This document shows, in pieces, positions 51,562 to 59,464 of a stretch of DNA of 64,000 bases. This DNA comes from Asanoa ferruginea (GTDB lineage Bacteria; Actinomycetota; Actinomycetes; Mycobacteriales; Micromonosporaceae), in NCBI RefSeq assembly GCF_003387075.1, contig NZ_QUMQ01000001.1, forward strand, positions 2,046,001-2,110,000, read 5' to 3'. Each line of letters begins with the position of its first letter. Position 1 is the stretch's first letter. The position numbers were made by a program, and so were the translations under genes. The notes under the pieces are model-generated. The model saw nothing but the letters and a program-made list of their open reading frames with translations. It was not told the DNA's origin and searched no databases.

Positions 51562-52671
51562 GTGGCCAACGACACGCTCGACGCGCTGCCTCTGGCCCCG
51601 CCGCCGCAACGCTCCGCACCCCTGGGCGACGAGCGGCTCCGGGCCGCGATCGATGACACCCTCACCGCGTTCCTCCGGCACGAATGCACCACCCTCGAGT
51701 CCACCGACCCGGCGCTTCGCCCGTTCGCGGCGCTGGCCCGCGACAGCGTGCTGGCCGGCGGCAAGCGCCTGCGGCCGACGTTCGCACACTGGGGCTGGCG
51801 CGGCGTCGCCGGTGCCGGGCCCGCCGACGAGCCGGTGCTGCCGGCTTTCGCCGCGCTCGAGTTGCTGCACGCGTTCGCGTTGATCCACGACGACGTGATG
51901 GACGGCTCGGTGACCCGGCGCGGTCGGCCGACCGCACACCAGGTGCTCGCCGCTCAGCACACCGGCGCGGGCCGGGCCGGCCCCGCCGATCGGTTCGGCA
52001 CCGCCGGCGCCGTGCTGGTGGGCGACCTGTGCCTCGTGTGGGCCGATCGGCTGCTGGCCCGGGCCGAGGTGCCGGCGACCGCGCTGCTGGCGGCCCGCCA
52101 CTGCTACGACCAGATGCGCGTCGAGGCCATCGCAGGGCAATATCTCGACGTGCTCGGCGACGCCGAGCCCGACCGCTGGTCGGTCGATCGGGCGCTGCGG
52201 GTGGCCCGGCTGAAGACCGCCAGCTACACGGTTACCCGGCCGCTGCTGTTCGGTGCTGCCCTGACCGGCGGCGGGGCGGCGGTTGCCGAGGCCTACCAGC
52301 GCTATGGCGACGCCGTCGGAGAGGCATTCCAGCTCCGCGACGACCTGCTTGGGGTGTTCGGCGACCCGGCGGAGACCGGCAAACCGGCGGGCGACGACCT
52401 GCGGACCGGCAAGCCCACCGTGTTGCTGCTGCTCGCGCGCCGCTTGGCCACCGCGGCGCAGGCGGCCGAGCTGGGCCGGACCGGTAGTCCAGGAGAAATC
52501 GACCGCATCGCGGAGATCGTCGCTGATACTGGCGCGGTGGCCGTGGTCGACGCCATGATCGACAATCGGGTCAGTGCCGCCCTCGCCGCGCTGGACCGGG
52601 CGCCGATCGACGGCAGCACCCGGGCCGCCCTGAGCGCGCTCGCGGTCGCGGCCACCCAACGGCGATCGTGA
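51562..52671 (+). CDS. crtE: Polyprenyl (geranylgeranyl) diphosphate synthase
   Basis: A 369-residue trans-prenyltransferase that makes the C20 precursor of carotenoids. The first Asp-rich motif ALIHDDVMDGSVTRRG (about 110) and the second EAFQLRDDLLGVFGDPAETGKPAGDDLRTGKPT (about 255-285) are intact, as is the basic LAGGKRLRPTFAHW. Start is a GTG at 51562, 12 bases after a TAGGGT -10 box, so the message is nearly leaderless. Context with crtI and idi supports geranylgeranyl rather than another chain length. Confidence 0.92.
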   Translation: MANDTLDALPLAPPPQRSAPLGDERLRAAIDDTLTAFLRHECTTLESTDPALRPFAALARDSVLAGGKRLRPTFAHWGWRGVAGAGPADEPVLPAFAALELLHAFALIHDDVMDGSVTRRGRPTAHQVLAAQHTGAGRAGPADRFGTAGAVLVGDLCLVWADRLLARAEVPATALLAARHCYDQMRVEAIAGQYLDVLGDAEPDRWSVDRALRVARLKTASYTVTRPLLFGAALTGGGAAVAEAYQRYGDAVGEAFQLRDDLLGVFGDPAETGKPAGDDLRTGKPTVLLLLARRLATAAQAAELGRTGSPGEIDRIAEIVADTGAVAVVDAMIDNRVSAALAALDRAPIDGSTRAALSALAVAATQRRS

Positions 52672-52693
52672 CGGCTAACTTCAGGAGGTGGGC

Positions 52694-54172
52694 ATGCGAA
52701 CCGTGACCGGACCGACCGACCGCGTCGTCGTGGTCGGCGCGGGCCTCGGCGGGCTGGCCGCTGCCCTGCACCTGGCCGGGGCGGGGCGCCAGGTGACCAT
52801 CGTCGAGCGCGAGGCGGTCCCCGGCGGGCGCGCCGGCCGGCTCAGCCTCGACGGCTACGAGTTCGACACCGGCCCCACCGTGCTCACCATGCCCGACCTG
52901 ATCGCCGAGGCGCTGGCCGCGGTCGGTGAGGAGCTCGGCGACTGGCTCGAGCTGATCCCGCTCGACCCGGCCTACCGGGCCCACTACCCCGACGGCTCGA
53001 CCCTCGACGTGATCACCGACACCGTGCGGATGGCCGGCGAGATCTCCCGCGTCTGCGGCCCCCGCGAGGCCGATGGCTATCTGCGGTTTGTCGAGTTCGC
53101 CCGTGAGCTGTGGCGGCTCGAGCGCGACGACTTCATCGCGCGCAACTTCGACGCGCCCACCGATCTGCTCACCGGCAACCTGCTGCGGCTGTTCGCCAAC
53201 GGCGCGTTCCGCCGGCTACAGACCAAGGTCAACCAGTTCTTCCGCGATCCGCGTACCCGCAGAATCTTCTCTTTCCAGGCCATGTATGCCGGCCTCGCGC
53301 CGGAGGACGCGCTCGCGATCTACGCGGTCATCGCCTACCTCGACTCGGTCGCCGGGGTGTTCTACCCGCGCGGCGGCATCCACGCGGTGCCGCGCGCGCT
53401 CGCCGGCGCCGCCGAGAAGCACGGCGTGCAGATCCGCTACGACTGCGCGGTCACCCGGGTGGAGACGTCCGGCGGCCGGGCCGTCGCCGTGCACACCGCG
53501 ACCGGCGAGCGGATCCCGGCCGACGTGGTCGTGCTCAACCCTGACCTGCCGGTCGCTTCCGAGCAGCTCCTCGGCGAGCCGCAGCGCCCGCTGCGCTACT
53601 CACCCTCCGCGGTGGTCCTGCACATCGGATCCAGCCAGGGGTACGAGCGGATCGCGCACCACAACATCCACTTCGGCCGGGCCTGGCGGCGCACGTTCGC
53701 CGAGATCATCGACCGGGGCGAGCTGATGTCGGACCCGTCGCTGCTGGTCACCAACCCCAGCCGCACCGAGCCCACAGTGGCACCGGCCGGCCGGCACAGC
53801 TACTACGTGCTCGCACCGGTGCCCAACCTCGACCGGGCGCCGCTCGACTGGCGCGGCCCGCTGGGCCGCCGCTACGCCGACGACCTCATGGCCACGCTCG
53901 AACGGCGCGGCTACCACGGGTTCGCGGCCGGCGTCGAAGTCTCCCGCGTGGTCACGCCCGCCGACTGGGCGGCCGCCGGAATGGCCGCGGGCACCCCGTT
54001 CGCGGCCGCGCACAGCCTCTTCCAGACCGGGCCGTTCCGCCCGGGCAACCTGCACCGCTCATTGTCCAATGTGGTTTTCGTCGGCTCCGGCACCCAGCCC
54101 GGCGTCGGCGTGCCGATGGTGCTCATCTCCGGCAAGCTCGCGGCTTCCCGGATCGTCGGAGGACTGACATGA
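52694..54172 (+). CDS. crtI: Phytoene desaturase
   Basis: A 492-residue CrtI-type FAD desaturase converting phytoene toward lycopene. FAD-binding VVVVGAGLGGLAAALHLAGAGRQVTIVERE is at the N-terminus, with RAGRLSLDGYEFDTGPTVLTMP and the substrate domain (FYPRGGIHAVPRALAGAAEKHG). The C-terminal CrtI signature reads NVVFVGSGTQPGVGVPMVLISGKLAASRI. The ATG at 52694 has an AGGAGG site 5 bases upstream; a GTG at 52688 overlaps that site. It follows crtE by 22 bases and overlaps idi by ATGA. No lycopene cyclase is present in the window. Confidence 0.95.
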   Translation: MRTVTGPTDRVVVVGAGLGGLAAALHLAGAGRQVTIVEREAVPGGRAGRLSLDGYEFDTGPTVLTMPDLIAEALAAVGEELGDWLELIPLDPAYRAHYPDGSTLDVITDTVRMAGEISRVCGPREADGYLRFVEFARELWRLERDDFIARNFDAPTDLLTGNLLRLFANGAFRRLQTKVNQFFRDPRTRRIFSFQAMYAGLAPEDALAIYAVIAYLDSVAGVFYPRGGIHAVPRALAGAAEKHGVQIRYDCAVTRVETSGGRAVAVHTATGERIPADVVVLNPDLPVASEQLLGEPQRPLRYSPSAVVLHIGSSQGYERIAHHNIHFGRAWRRTFAEIIDRGELMSDPSLLVTNPSRTEPTVAPAGRHSYYVLAPVPNLDRAPLDWRGPLGRRYADDLMATLERRGYHGFAAGVEVSRVVTPADWAAAGMAAGTPFAAAHSLFQTGPFRPGNLHRSLSNVVFVGSGTQPGVGVPMVLISGKLAASRIVGGLT

Positions 54173-54783
54173 CCGACTCTCGCGAACGACACCTCGTCGA
54201 GCTCGTCGACGACGACGGCCTGCCGATCGGCAGCGAGACCGTCGAGGTGGCACACCAGCGCCCCGGTCAGTTGCACCGGGCGTTCTCGGTGGTGCTGATG
54301 GATCCCGATGGGCGGGTCCTGCTCCAACGCCGGGCGGCGGTGAAGACGCGCTTCCCGATGCGCTGGGCCAACACCTGCTGTGGCCACCCCGCACCGGGCG
54401 AGGAACTCGCCGTCTCCGCCAACCGGCGGCTCAAGGAGGAACTCGGCGCCGCACCGGTCGCGCTCTCGGAGATCGGCGTCTACGTCTACTACGCCGAGGA
54501 CCCGTCGACGGGGCGGGTCGAGTGGGAATACGACCACGTGCTGCTCGGCCGCGTGTCCGGCGACGAGCGGCTGCTGCCCGACCCCGACGAGGTCGCCGAG
54601 CTCGACTGGGTCGACCCCGAGGTGCTGCCGCGCGCGATCCGCGCCGAACCCACCCTCTACTCACCCTGGTTGGCGGGGGTGATCAACCAGGTCGCCGCGT
54701 TCCAGCGGTCCGGCGCCGTGGGCGCCGCCGCGGTCCCGGCAGACGCCGACGGCGACGCGGCGGAGCGGTCGGGTGGCCGATGA
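54169..54783 (+). CDS. idi: Isopentenyl-diphosphate delta-isomerase, type 1
   Basis: A 204-residue Nudix-fold isomerase interconverting IPP and DMAPP. The catalytic Cys is in WANTCCGHPAPGEE (about residue 67), and the Nudix-like helix follows in SANRRLKEELGA. The catalytic Glu is in GRVEWEYDHVLLG, and metal-binding His residues appear in HLHRAF-type positions (QLHRAFSVVL). The C-terminal 25 residues are an Ala/Asp-rich tail beyond the usual end. It overlaps crtI by 4 bases and litR by 11 bases, so one operon supplies the isoprenoid units for carotenoids. Confidence 0.93.
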   Translation: MTDSRERHLVELVDDDGLPIGSETVEVAHQRPGQLHRAFSVVLMDPDGRVLLQRRAAVKTRFPMRWANTCCGHPAPGEELAVSANRRLKEELGAAPVALSEIGVYVYYAEDPSTGRVEWEYDHVLLGRVSGDERLLPDPDEVAELDWVDPEVLPRAIRAEPTLYSPWLAGVINQVAAFQRSGAVGAAAVPADADGDAAERSGGR

Positions 54784-55684
54784 CGGCCTGAGCGCCGGGG
54801 CTGTCGCGCGCCGCCTCGGTGTCGCGGTCACGACGCTGCGCACCTGGCACCAGCGCTACGGGCTGGGGCCGAGCAGCCACGTGCCCGGCCACCACCGCCG
54901 TTACACGGCCGAGGACCTGTCCCGGCTGGAGGTGATGCGCCGGCTCACCGGCGAGGGCATCGCACCGGCCGAAGCGGCCCGGTGGGCCCGCTACGCACCC
55001 GACGTCCCGCCGGCCGAGCAGCAGCCGGCCCGCGACGGTGGCGGCTTCGCGATCCCGGTCGGCCGCGCCGGGCCGACCGCGCGCGGCCTGGCCCGGGCCG
55101 CGATCCGGCTCGACGTCGACGCGATGCGCGAGATCATGGCGCGGGCCGTCACCGACCAGGGCGTCGTGTCGGCGTGGGACGACGTGCTGCGCCCGGTGCT
55201 GGCCGGGATCGGCGAGCGACACATGGCGTCCAAGCGGCTGATCGAGGTCGAGCACCTGTTCTCCCGCACCGCGACCGAGGTGTTCGCCGCCGTACCCCGC
55301 CCCCGCGGCGCGGAACCGCCCCGGATCCTGCTCGCCTGCGCCGACGAGGAGCAGCACAGCCTGCCGCTGGAGGCGATGGCCGCCGCGCTGGCGATCGACG
55401 GCGTCGCGAGCCGGCTGCTCGGCGCCCGGGTGCCGTCCGTGGCGCTGGCCGACGCGGTCGACCGCACCGGCCCCGACGTCGTGATGATCTGGTCGCACAC
55501 GCCCGACACCGCCGACCCGGCACAGCTCGTGGCGCTCCAGGACGCGCCGCGTCGCCCGGTGCTGATCCTCGCCGGCGGTCCAGGTTGGTCGGTCGACAGC
55601 CTGCCCACCGGCGTGGTCGCGCCGACAAGCCTCGCCGAGGCGCTCCAGCTCGCCCAAACGTGGGCGCGAAGGTCTCTCGGATAG
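54773..55684 (+). CDS. litR: LitR/CarH-type MerR regulator with cobalamin-binding domain
   Basis: A 303-residue regulator. A MerR HTH (LSAGAVARRLGVAVTTLRTWHQRYGLGPSSHVPGHHRRYTAEDLSRLEVMRRL) occupies 6-62. A four-helix cap follows (GLARAAIRLDVDAMREIMARAV...VLAGIGERHMASKRLIEVEHLFS), then a Rossmann cobalamin domain with His in CADEEQHSLPLEAMAAAL. CarH/LitR bind adenosylcobalamin in the dark, repress carotenoid genes and release DNA in light. The W-x9-EH cap motif of characterised CarH reads H-x9-EH here (GERH...VEH), a change at the residue over the cofactor. Start GTG overlaps idi. Confidence 0.9.
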   Translation: MADDGLSAGAVARRLGVAVTTLRTWHQRYGLGPSSHVPGHHRRYTAEDLSRLEVMRRLTGEGIAPAEAARWARYAPDVPPAEQQPARDGGGFAIPVGRAGPTARGLARAAIRLDVDAMREIMARAVTDQGVVSAWDDVLRPVLAGIGERHMASKRLIEVEHLFSRTATEVFAAVPRPRGAEPPRILLACADEEQHSLPLEAMAAALAIDGVASRLLGARVPSVALADAVDRTGPDVVMIWSHTPDTADPAQLVALQDAPRRPVLILAGGPGWSVDSLPTGVVAPTSLAEALQLAQTWARRSLG

Positions 55685-55785
55685 TCGAATACCGAGCCAG
55701 GGTCCGCTACCGTGTGTGCGGTCCTCGCCGGCGTGGGCCGGCGCCCCTTGGGAGCACGCCCCCGCTCCCGCCCTGGGAGTCGACG

Positions 55786-56601
55786 ATGTCGAGACGCGTC
55801 GCGGTCGCTGCCGCGCTGGTCGTCCTCACGCTGCTGGTCGGCTCACGCTGGACGACCAACAGATCCGCCGTGCTGGCCAATCAGCGCAGCACGGTCACGG
55901 CCAGCCCGCCCGAGGTGCGGCCGACCACCGCGGCGCCCTCGCCGTCTGCCACTCCGCCCGACGTGGTCGTGGCGCCCAAACCCAAACCGAAGCCCAAGCC
56001 GGCCGGCAGCGGGCCGTTCGGCAGCATGAAGCTGACCGGTCGCAAGCAGGTGGCGCTCACCTTCGACGACGGCCCGCACCCGATGTGGACGCCGAAGGTG
56101 CTCGACCGCCTCAAGGCTGCCCACGTGAAGGCGACCTTCTGCGTGGTTGGCACGCAGGTCAAGAAATACCCCTCGCTGATGAGGCGGATCGTCCGCGAGG
56201 GGCACACGCTCTGCAACCACAGTTGGAACCACGAACTCGACCTGGGCAAGCGCCCGGCCGCCGAGATCAAGGCCAACCTGGAGGCGACCAACCGAGCGAT
56301 CCGCGCGGCAGTGCCCAACGCGAAGATCCGCTACTTCCGGCAACCCGGCGGCGAGTGGACCGACAGCGTGGTCAAGGTCAGCTCCTCGCTGGGCATGAAA
56401 CCGCTGGGCTGGGACGTCGACCCGCGCGACTGGGAGATCTCCGACGCCAAGCTGATCGGCTCCCGGGTGATCTCCCACTCCCGCCCGGGCTCGATCATCC
56501 TGATGCACGACGGCGGCGGCGACCGCAACGGCACCCTGGTCGCCTGCCCTAACGTGATCAAGAACCTCCGCAGCCGGTTCGGGATCACCCAACTCCACTG
56601 A
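55786..56601 (+). CDS. Polysaccharide deacetylase (NodB/CE4 domain), membrane-anchored
   Basis: A 271-residue CE4 enzyme with an N-terminal hydrophobic anchor or signal (VAVAAALVVLTLLVG) and a Pro/Lys linker. The NodB motifs are all present: TFDDGPHPMWTPKVLDRL (general base Asp and metal Asp), HSWNHELDLG (metal His pair), RQPGGEWTDSV, DVDPRDWEI and ILMHDGGGDR. It removes acetyl groups from chitin-like or peptidoglycan sugars at the cell surface. The ATG at 55786 begins MSRRVAVAAAL. The 100-base leader has GGGAGC/GCTCCC and GCCGGC hairpins but no riboswitch I can name. Confidence 0.92.
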   Translation: MSRRVAVAAALVVLTLLVGSRWTTNRSAVLANQRSTVTASPPEVRPTTAAPSPSATPPDVVVAPKPKPKPKPAGSGPFGSMKLTGRKQVALTFDDGPHPMWTPKVLDRLKAAHVKATFCVVGTQVKKYPSLMRRIVREGHTLCNHSWNHELDLGKRPAAEIKANLEATNRAIRAAVPNAKIRYFRQPGGEWTDSVVKVSSSLGMKPLGWDVDPRDWEISDAKLIGSRVISHSRPGSIILMHDGGGDRNGTLVACPNVIKNLRSRFGITQLH

Positions 56602-56756
56602 GCGGGTGGGGTTTGGGCGGGTTTGCGGTACCGGTGATACCGGCTTGGTGGCGGAGACAGGCATCGCGTATGCTTTCGAAGCCTCCGGCTGGTCCGGATG
56701 GGAGCACTGCCGCGAAGTTCGCGCCTGGATCCACATGTGCGATGATTGCGGGGCCC

Positions 56757-56829
56757 GCCCTCATCGTCTAGCGGCCCAGGACGCCGCCCTTTCAAGGCGG
56801 TAGCACGGGTTCGAATCCCGTTGGGGGCA
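56757..56829 (+). tRNA. tRNA-Glu (anticodon TTC)
   Basis: A 73-base cloverleaf: acceptor GCCCTCA/TGGGGGC, anticodon loop CTTTCAA, T arm ACGGG-TTCGAAT-CCCGT, discriminator A. No CCA is encoded. First of four tRNA genes in 1 kb. Confidence 0.95.
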
Positions 56830-56866
56830 CGGCAAGACCCCGGCTTCGGCCGGGCAGCACGAGCAA

Positions 56867-56940
56867 GGTCCTGTGGAGCAGTTGGAGTGCTCGCCGCCCT
56901 GTCAAGGCGGAGGTCGCGGGTTCAAGTCCCGTCAGGACCG
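56867..56940 (+). tRNA. tRNA-Asp (anticodon GTC)
   Basis: A 74-base cloverleaf: acceptor GGTCCTG/CAGGACC, anticodon loop CTGTCAA, T arm CGGG-TTCAAGT-CCCG, discriminator G. It starts 37 bases after tRNA-Glu. Confidence 0.95.
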
Positions 56941-56952
56941 CGTTGTCACCAC

Positions 56953-57029
56953 GGCCAGGTAGCTCAGTTGGTACGAGCGTCCGACTGAAAATCGGAAGGT
57001 CGGCGGTTCGACCCCGCCCCTGGCCACCA
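56953..57029 (+). tRNA. tRNA-Phe (anticodon GAA), CCA encoded
   Basis: Acceptor GGCCAGG/CCTGGCC, anticodon loop CTGAAAA, discriminator A at 57026, followed by an encoded CCA at 57027-57029. It starts 12 bases after tRNA-Asp, so the three form one cluster. Confidence 0.95.
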
Positions 57030-57053
57030 AGCCTCTCGCCGGGCTTTGAGCAC

Positions 57054-57081
57054 CGCCCACCTGTGCCTCGCACGGTGGGCG
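57054..57081 (+). terminator. Terminator after the tRNA cluster
   Basis: CGCCCACC (57054-57061) pairs with GGTGGGCG (57074-57081), 12-base loop, followed by TGTTGCTTTCT. It ends the tRNA transcript 24 bases after tRNA-Phe. Confidence 0.75.
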
Positions 57082-57110
57082 TGTTGCTTTCTCCCGCTAG
57101 GTTCGCCCCC

Positions 57111-57560
57111 ATGAGACCCCATGCCCTGCTCCTCGGGTTCGTGGCCCTCGCCGGCCTGTCGGGTTGCACCGAGTCCGCATCGCCGACCGTCACGGTCACC
57201 TACTCGTGCTGCGTGGCGGCCGACGTCGAGACGCAATACCGGCCGGGCCAGACCATGACCGTGCACTGGATCGTCCAGACACCCGAGGGCCCCGTCTCCG
57301 GGCCGCCCCAGGTCGAGCTGACCGCGAGCCTGGCCGGCCCCTACGCCTCGGCCGACGACCTGAAGGGCGGCGCGGCCCCCGCCACCACCTACACCGCGGT
57401 CCCGGTCCGGCCAGCCGGCACGCCCGACGAGCAACCGGTGAGCACCATCGTGATCGGCGCCGACGCCCAGCCGGGCTACTACAACCTGGTCACCTCGGCG
57501 AACCAGGACGGCGCGACCGCGGGCGGCTCGTCCGTCGTCCGGGTGGTCGCCAAGAGCTGA
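57111..57560 (+). CDS. Small lipoprotein of unknown function
   Basis: A 149-residue predicted lipoprotein: signal MRPHALLLGFVALAGLSGC with lipobox LSGC (Cys19). The mature domain is a beta-rich Ig-like fold (VTVTYSCCVAADVETQYRPGQTMTVHWIVQTP...GYYNLVTSANQDGATAGGSSVVRVV) with a CC pair. No family is recognised. It is flanked by two terminators, so it is transcribed alone between the tRNA cluster and tRNA-Sec. Confidence 0.75.
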   Translation: MRPHALLLGFVALAGLSGCTESASPTVTVTYSCCVAADVETQYRPGQTMTVHWIVQTPEGPVSGPPQVELTASLAGPYASADDLKGGAAPATTYTAVPVRPAGTPDEQPVSTIVIGADAQPGYYNLVTSANQDGATAGGSSVVRVVAKS

Positions 57561-57561
57561 T

Positions 57562-57590
57562 CCCGGCGCACGGCGTTTGCCGTGCCCGGG
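57562..57590 (+). terminator. Terminator of the small lipoprotein gene
   Basis: Inner 7-bp stem GCACGGC/GCCGTGC with a 4-base loop, extended by CCCGG/CCGGG across one bulged C, starting 2 bases after the stop codon. Confidence 0.7.
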
Positions 57591-57604
57591 TGCGCTGGGT
57601 CGCC

Positions 57605-57610
57605 TATAGT
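57605..57610 (+). promoter_or_regulatory. -10 box for tRNA-Sec
   Basis: TATAGT ends 7 bases before the first base of the tRNA-Sec gene, the expected promoter position for a tRNA with minimal leader. Confidence 0.45.
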
Positions 57611-57617
57611 CGCCCGC

Positions 57618-57713
57618 GGAGGCGAGTGGGCGCCTGGTGGCCCTCCCGGTCTTCAAAACCGGCGTGATCCGGCATCCGGGTCAGGCGGGTTCGATTCCCG
57701 TACGCCTCCGCCA
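57618..57713 (+). tRNA. selC: tRNA-Sec (anticodon TCA), selenocysteine
   Basis: A long tRNA: acceptor GGAGGCG/CGCCTCC, anticodon loop CTTCAAA giving TCA, an extended variable arm (about 57665-57683), T arm GCGGG-TTCGATT-CCCGT, discriminator G at 57710 and encoded CCA to 57713. The long variable arm, TCA anticodon and the selA gene 25 bases downstream make this selenocysteine tRNA rather than a suppressor. Confidence 0.93.
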
Positions 57714-57738
57714 CAACCTTCCCTACCCGGGGGGCGCG

Positions 57739-59037
57739 ATGACCGATCCACGCCGCGCGACGCCGCGGGTCGACGCGGTCCTCGCCGACCCACGCCTGGT
57801 CGCCGCCGCCGAGCGGCTCGGCCCCGGTCTCGTCCGCGCGGCCGTCGCCCGGGCGCTCGACCAGGTGCGCTCCGGCCGGCTGCCGGCCGAGGCCGCCGCC
57901 GATGTCGCGGTCGCCACCCTGCCCGCCTCAGCCGCTGGGCTGCGCCGGGTGCTCAACGCCACCGGTGTCATCGTGCACACCAACCTCGGCCGTTCCGCCC
58001 TGTCGCCGGCCGCGGTCGCCGCGGTCACCGACGCCGCCGGCTACACCGACGTCGAATTCGACCTCTCATCCGGTGTACGCGCCAAACGCGGCACCGAGGT
58101 CCTCGGCGCGCTGCGGGCCGCGGTGCCCGGCGCCGAGGCGGTGCACGTCGTCAACAACAACGCGGCCGCGCTCGCGCTGACCGTGTTCGCCCTCGCCGCC
58201 GGACGGGAGGTCGTGGTCAGCCGGGGCGAGCTGATCGAGATCGGCGACGGGTTCCGGATCCCCGAGTTGCTCACCGCGGCGGGTGCCGTGCTCCGCGAGG
58301 TCGGCACCACCAACCGGACCCGGCTCGCCGACTACGCCGAGGCGATCGGCCCCGAGACGGCGCTGGTGATGCGGCTGCACCCGTCCAACTACCGGGTCAG
58401 CGGCTTCACCGCGGCGCCCACCCTGGCAGAACTGGTGTCCCTGGACGTGCCGGTGGTCTACGACATCGGCTCGGGCCTCCTGGCGCCCGAGCCGCTGCTG
58501 CCCGACGAGCCCGACGCCGCCTCGGCGTTGGCCGCGGGCGCGGCACTGGTCACCGCGAGCGCCGACAAGCTGCTCGGCGGCCCGCAGGCCGGTCTGATCT
58601 TCGGCCGCACCGACCTGGTCACCCGGATGGCCCGGCACCCGCTGGCGCGCGCGCTGCGGGTCGACAAGCTGACGCTGGCCGCTCTCGAGGCCACGGTCTC
58701 GGGGCCGCTGCCGCCGACGACGGTGTCGCTGCGGACTCCGGTGGCGGCGCTGCGCGACCGGGCGCAACGGCTGTCGGCGGTGTTGGCCGAGGCGGGTATC
58801 GACGTCGAGGTGGTCGACACCGGTTCGACGGTGGGCGGCGGGGGTGCGCCGGGAGTGGTGCTGCCGAGCGTCGGTCTGAGCCTGCCGACCGGTTACGCGG
58901 CGCTGCTCCGCCAGGGCGACCCGCCGGTGGTCGGCCGCGTCTCCGCCGGGCGCTGTCTGCTCGACCTGCGCACGGTCCCGCCACAGGCCGACGAGGATCT
59001 GCTGACCGCGCTGCTGTCAGCGGCCAAACAGCACTAA
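57739..59037 (+). CDS. selA: L-seryl-tRNA(Sec) selenium transferase
   Basis: A 432-residue PLP enzyme converting Ser-tRNA(Sec) to Sec-tRNA(Sec) with selenophosphate. The family signatures are LNATGVIVHTNLGRSALSPAAVAAV, HVVNNNAAALALTVFALAAGREVVVSRGELIEIGDGFRIPE, REVGTTNRTRLADYAEAI and the PLP-Lys motif TASADKLLGGPQAGLIFG (Lys about 277). The ATG at 57739 starts MTDPRRATPRVDAVLADPRLV; longer readings run into the tRNA. selB and selD are not in the window, so the pathway is incomplete here. A GGCGGGC/GCCCGCC hairpin at 59067-59095 probably terminates it. Confidence 0.94.
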   Translation: MTDPRRATPRVDAVLADPRLVAAAERLGPGLVRAAVARALDQVRSGRLPAEAAADVAVATLPASAAGLRRVLNATGVIVHTNLGRSALSPAAVAAVTDAAGYTDVEFDLSSGVRAKRGTEVLGALRAAVPGAEAVHVVNNNAAALALTVFALAAGREVVVSRGELIEIGDGFRIPELLTAAGAVLREVGTTNRTRLADYAEAIGPETALVMRLHPSNYRVSGFTAAPTLAELVSLDVPVVYDIGSGLLAPEPLLPDEPDAASALAAGAALVTASADKLLGGPQAGLIFGRTDLVTRMARHPLARALRVDKLTLAALEATVSGPLPPTTVSLRTPVAALRDRAQRLSAVLAEAGIDVEVVDTGSTVGGGGAPGVVLPSVGLSLPTGYAALLRQGDPPVVGRVSAGRCLLDLRTVPPQADEDLLTALLSAAKQH

Positions 59038-59099
59038 GGCCGACCAGCCCTCAGGCGACCAAGCCCGGCGGGCGGCCACGAGCATCAGGCCCGCCCTTA

Positions 59100-59464
59100 C
59101 GACGCGCCTTTCGGCCCGGATCAGGCAGTGGTCGGCGAGTGGCCCACAAACATTAGCCCCGCCCACACGGACGGACGGGCCCTCGACCCGGATCAGGCCG
59201 CGGTCAACGGGCGACCCACAAACACAAGGCCCACCCCCACGGACAGCCCTTCGACCCGGATCAGGCCGCGGTCAACGGGCGACCCACAAACACAAGGCCC
59301 ACCCCCACGGACAGCCCTTCGACCCGGATCAGGCCGCGGTCAGCGGGCGACCCACAAACACAAGGCCCGCCCCCACGGACAGGCCTTCGGCCCGGATCAG
59401 GCAGCGGTCGGCGAGTGGCCGACAAGCATTAGGCCCGCCCGGACGGACGGGCCTTCGGCTTGGG
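59100..59464. repeat. 68-bp tandem repeat between selA and an Asp-rich protein gene
   Basis: The landmark CGGATCAGG recurs at 59117, 59189, 59257, 59325 and 59393 and as TGGGTCAGG at 59461, i.e. one 72-base step then four 68-base steps. The three middle units are nearly identical (ACCCACAAACACAAGGCC...). The outer units keep an AGGCCCG/CGGGCCT hairpin (59431-59454) resembling a terminator, degraded in the middle copies. The last copy runs into the 3' end of the minus-strand gene. No gene is seen from 59038 to 59464. Confidence 0.8.

Noticed and set aside
55685-55785. A riboswitch (for example c-di-AMP type) before the polysaccharide deacetylase
   Set aside because: The leader has GC hairpins but none of the conserved unpaired blocks I can recognise for a known class; only a structured leader can be claimed.
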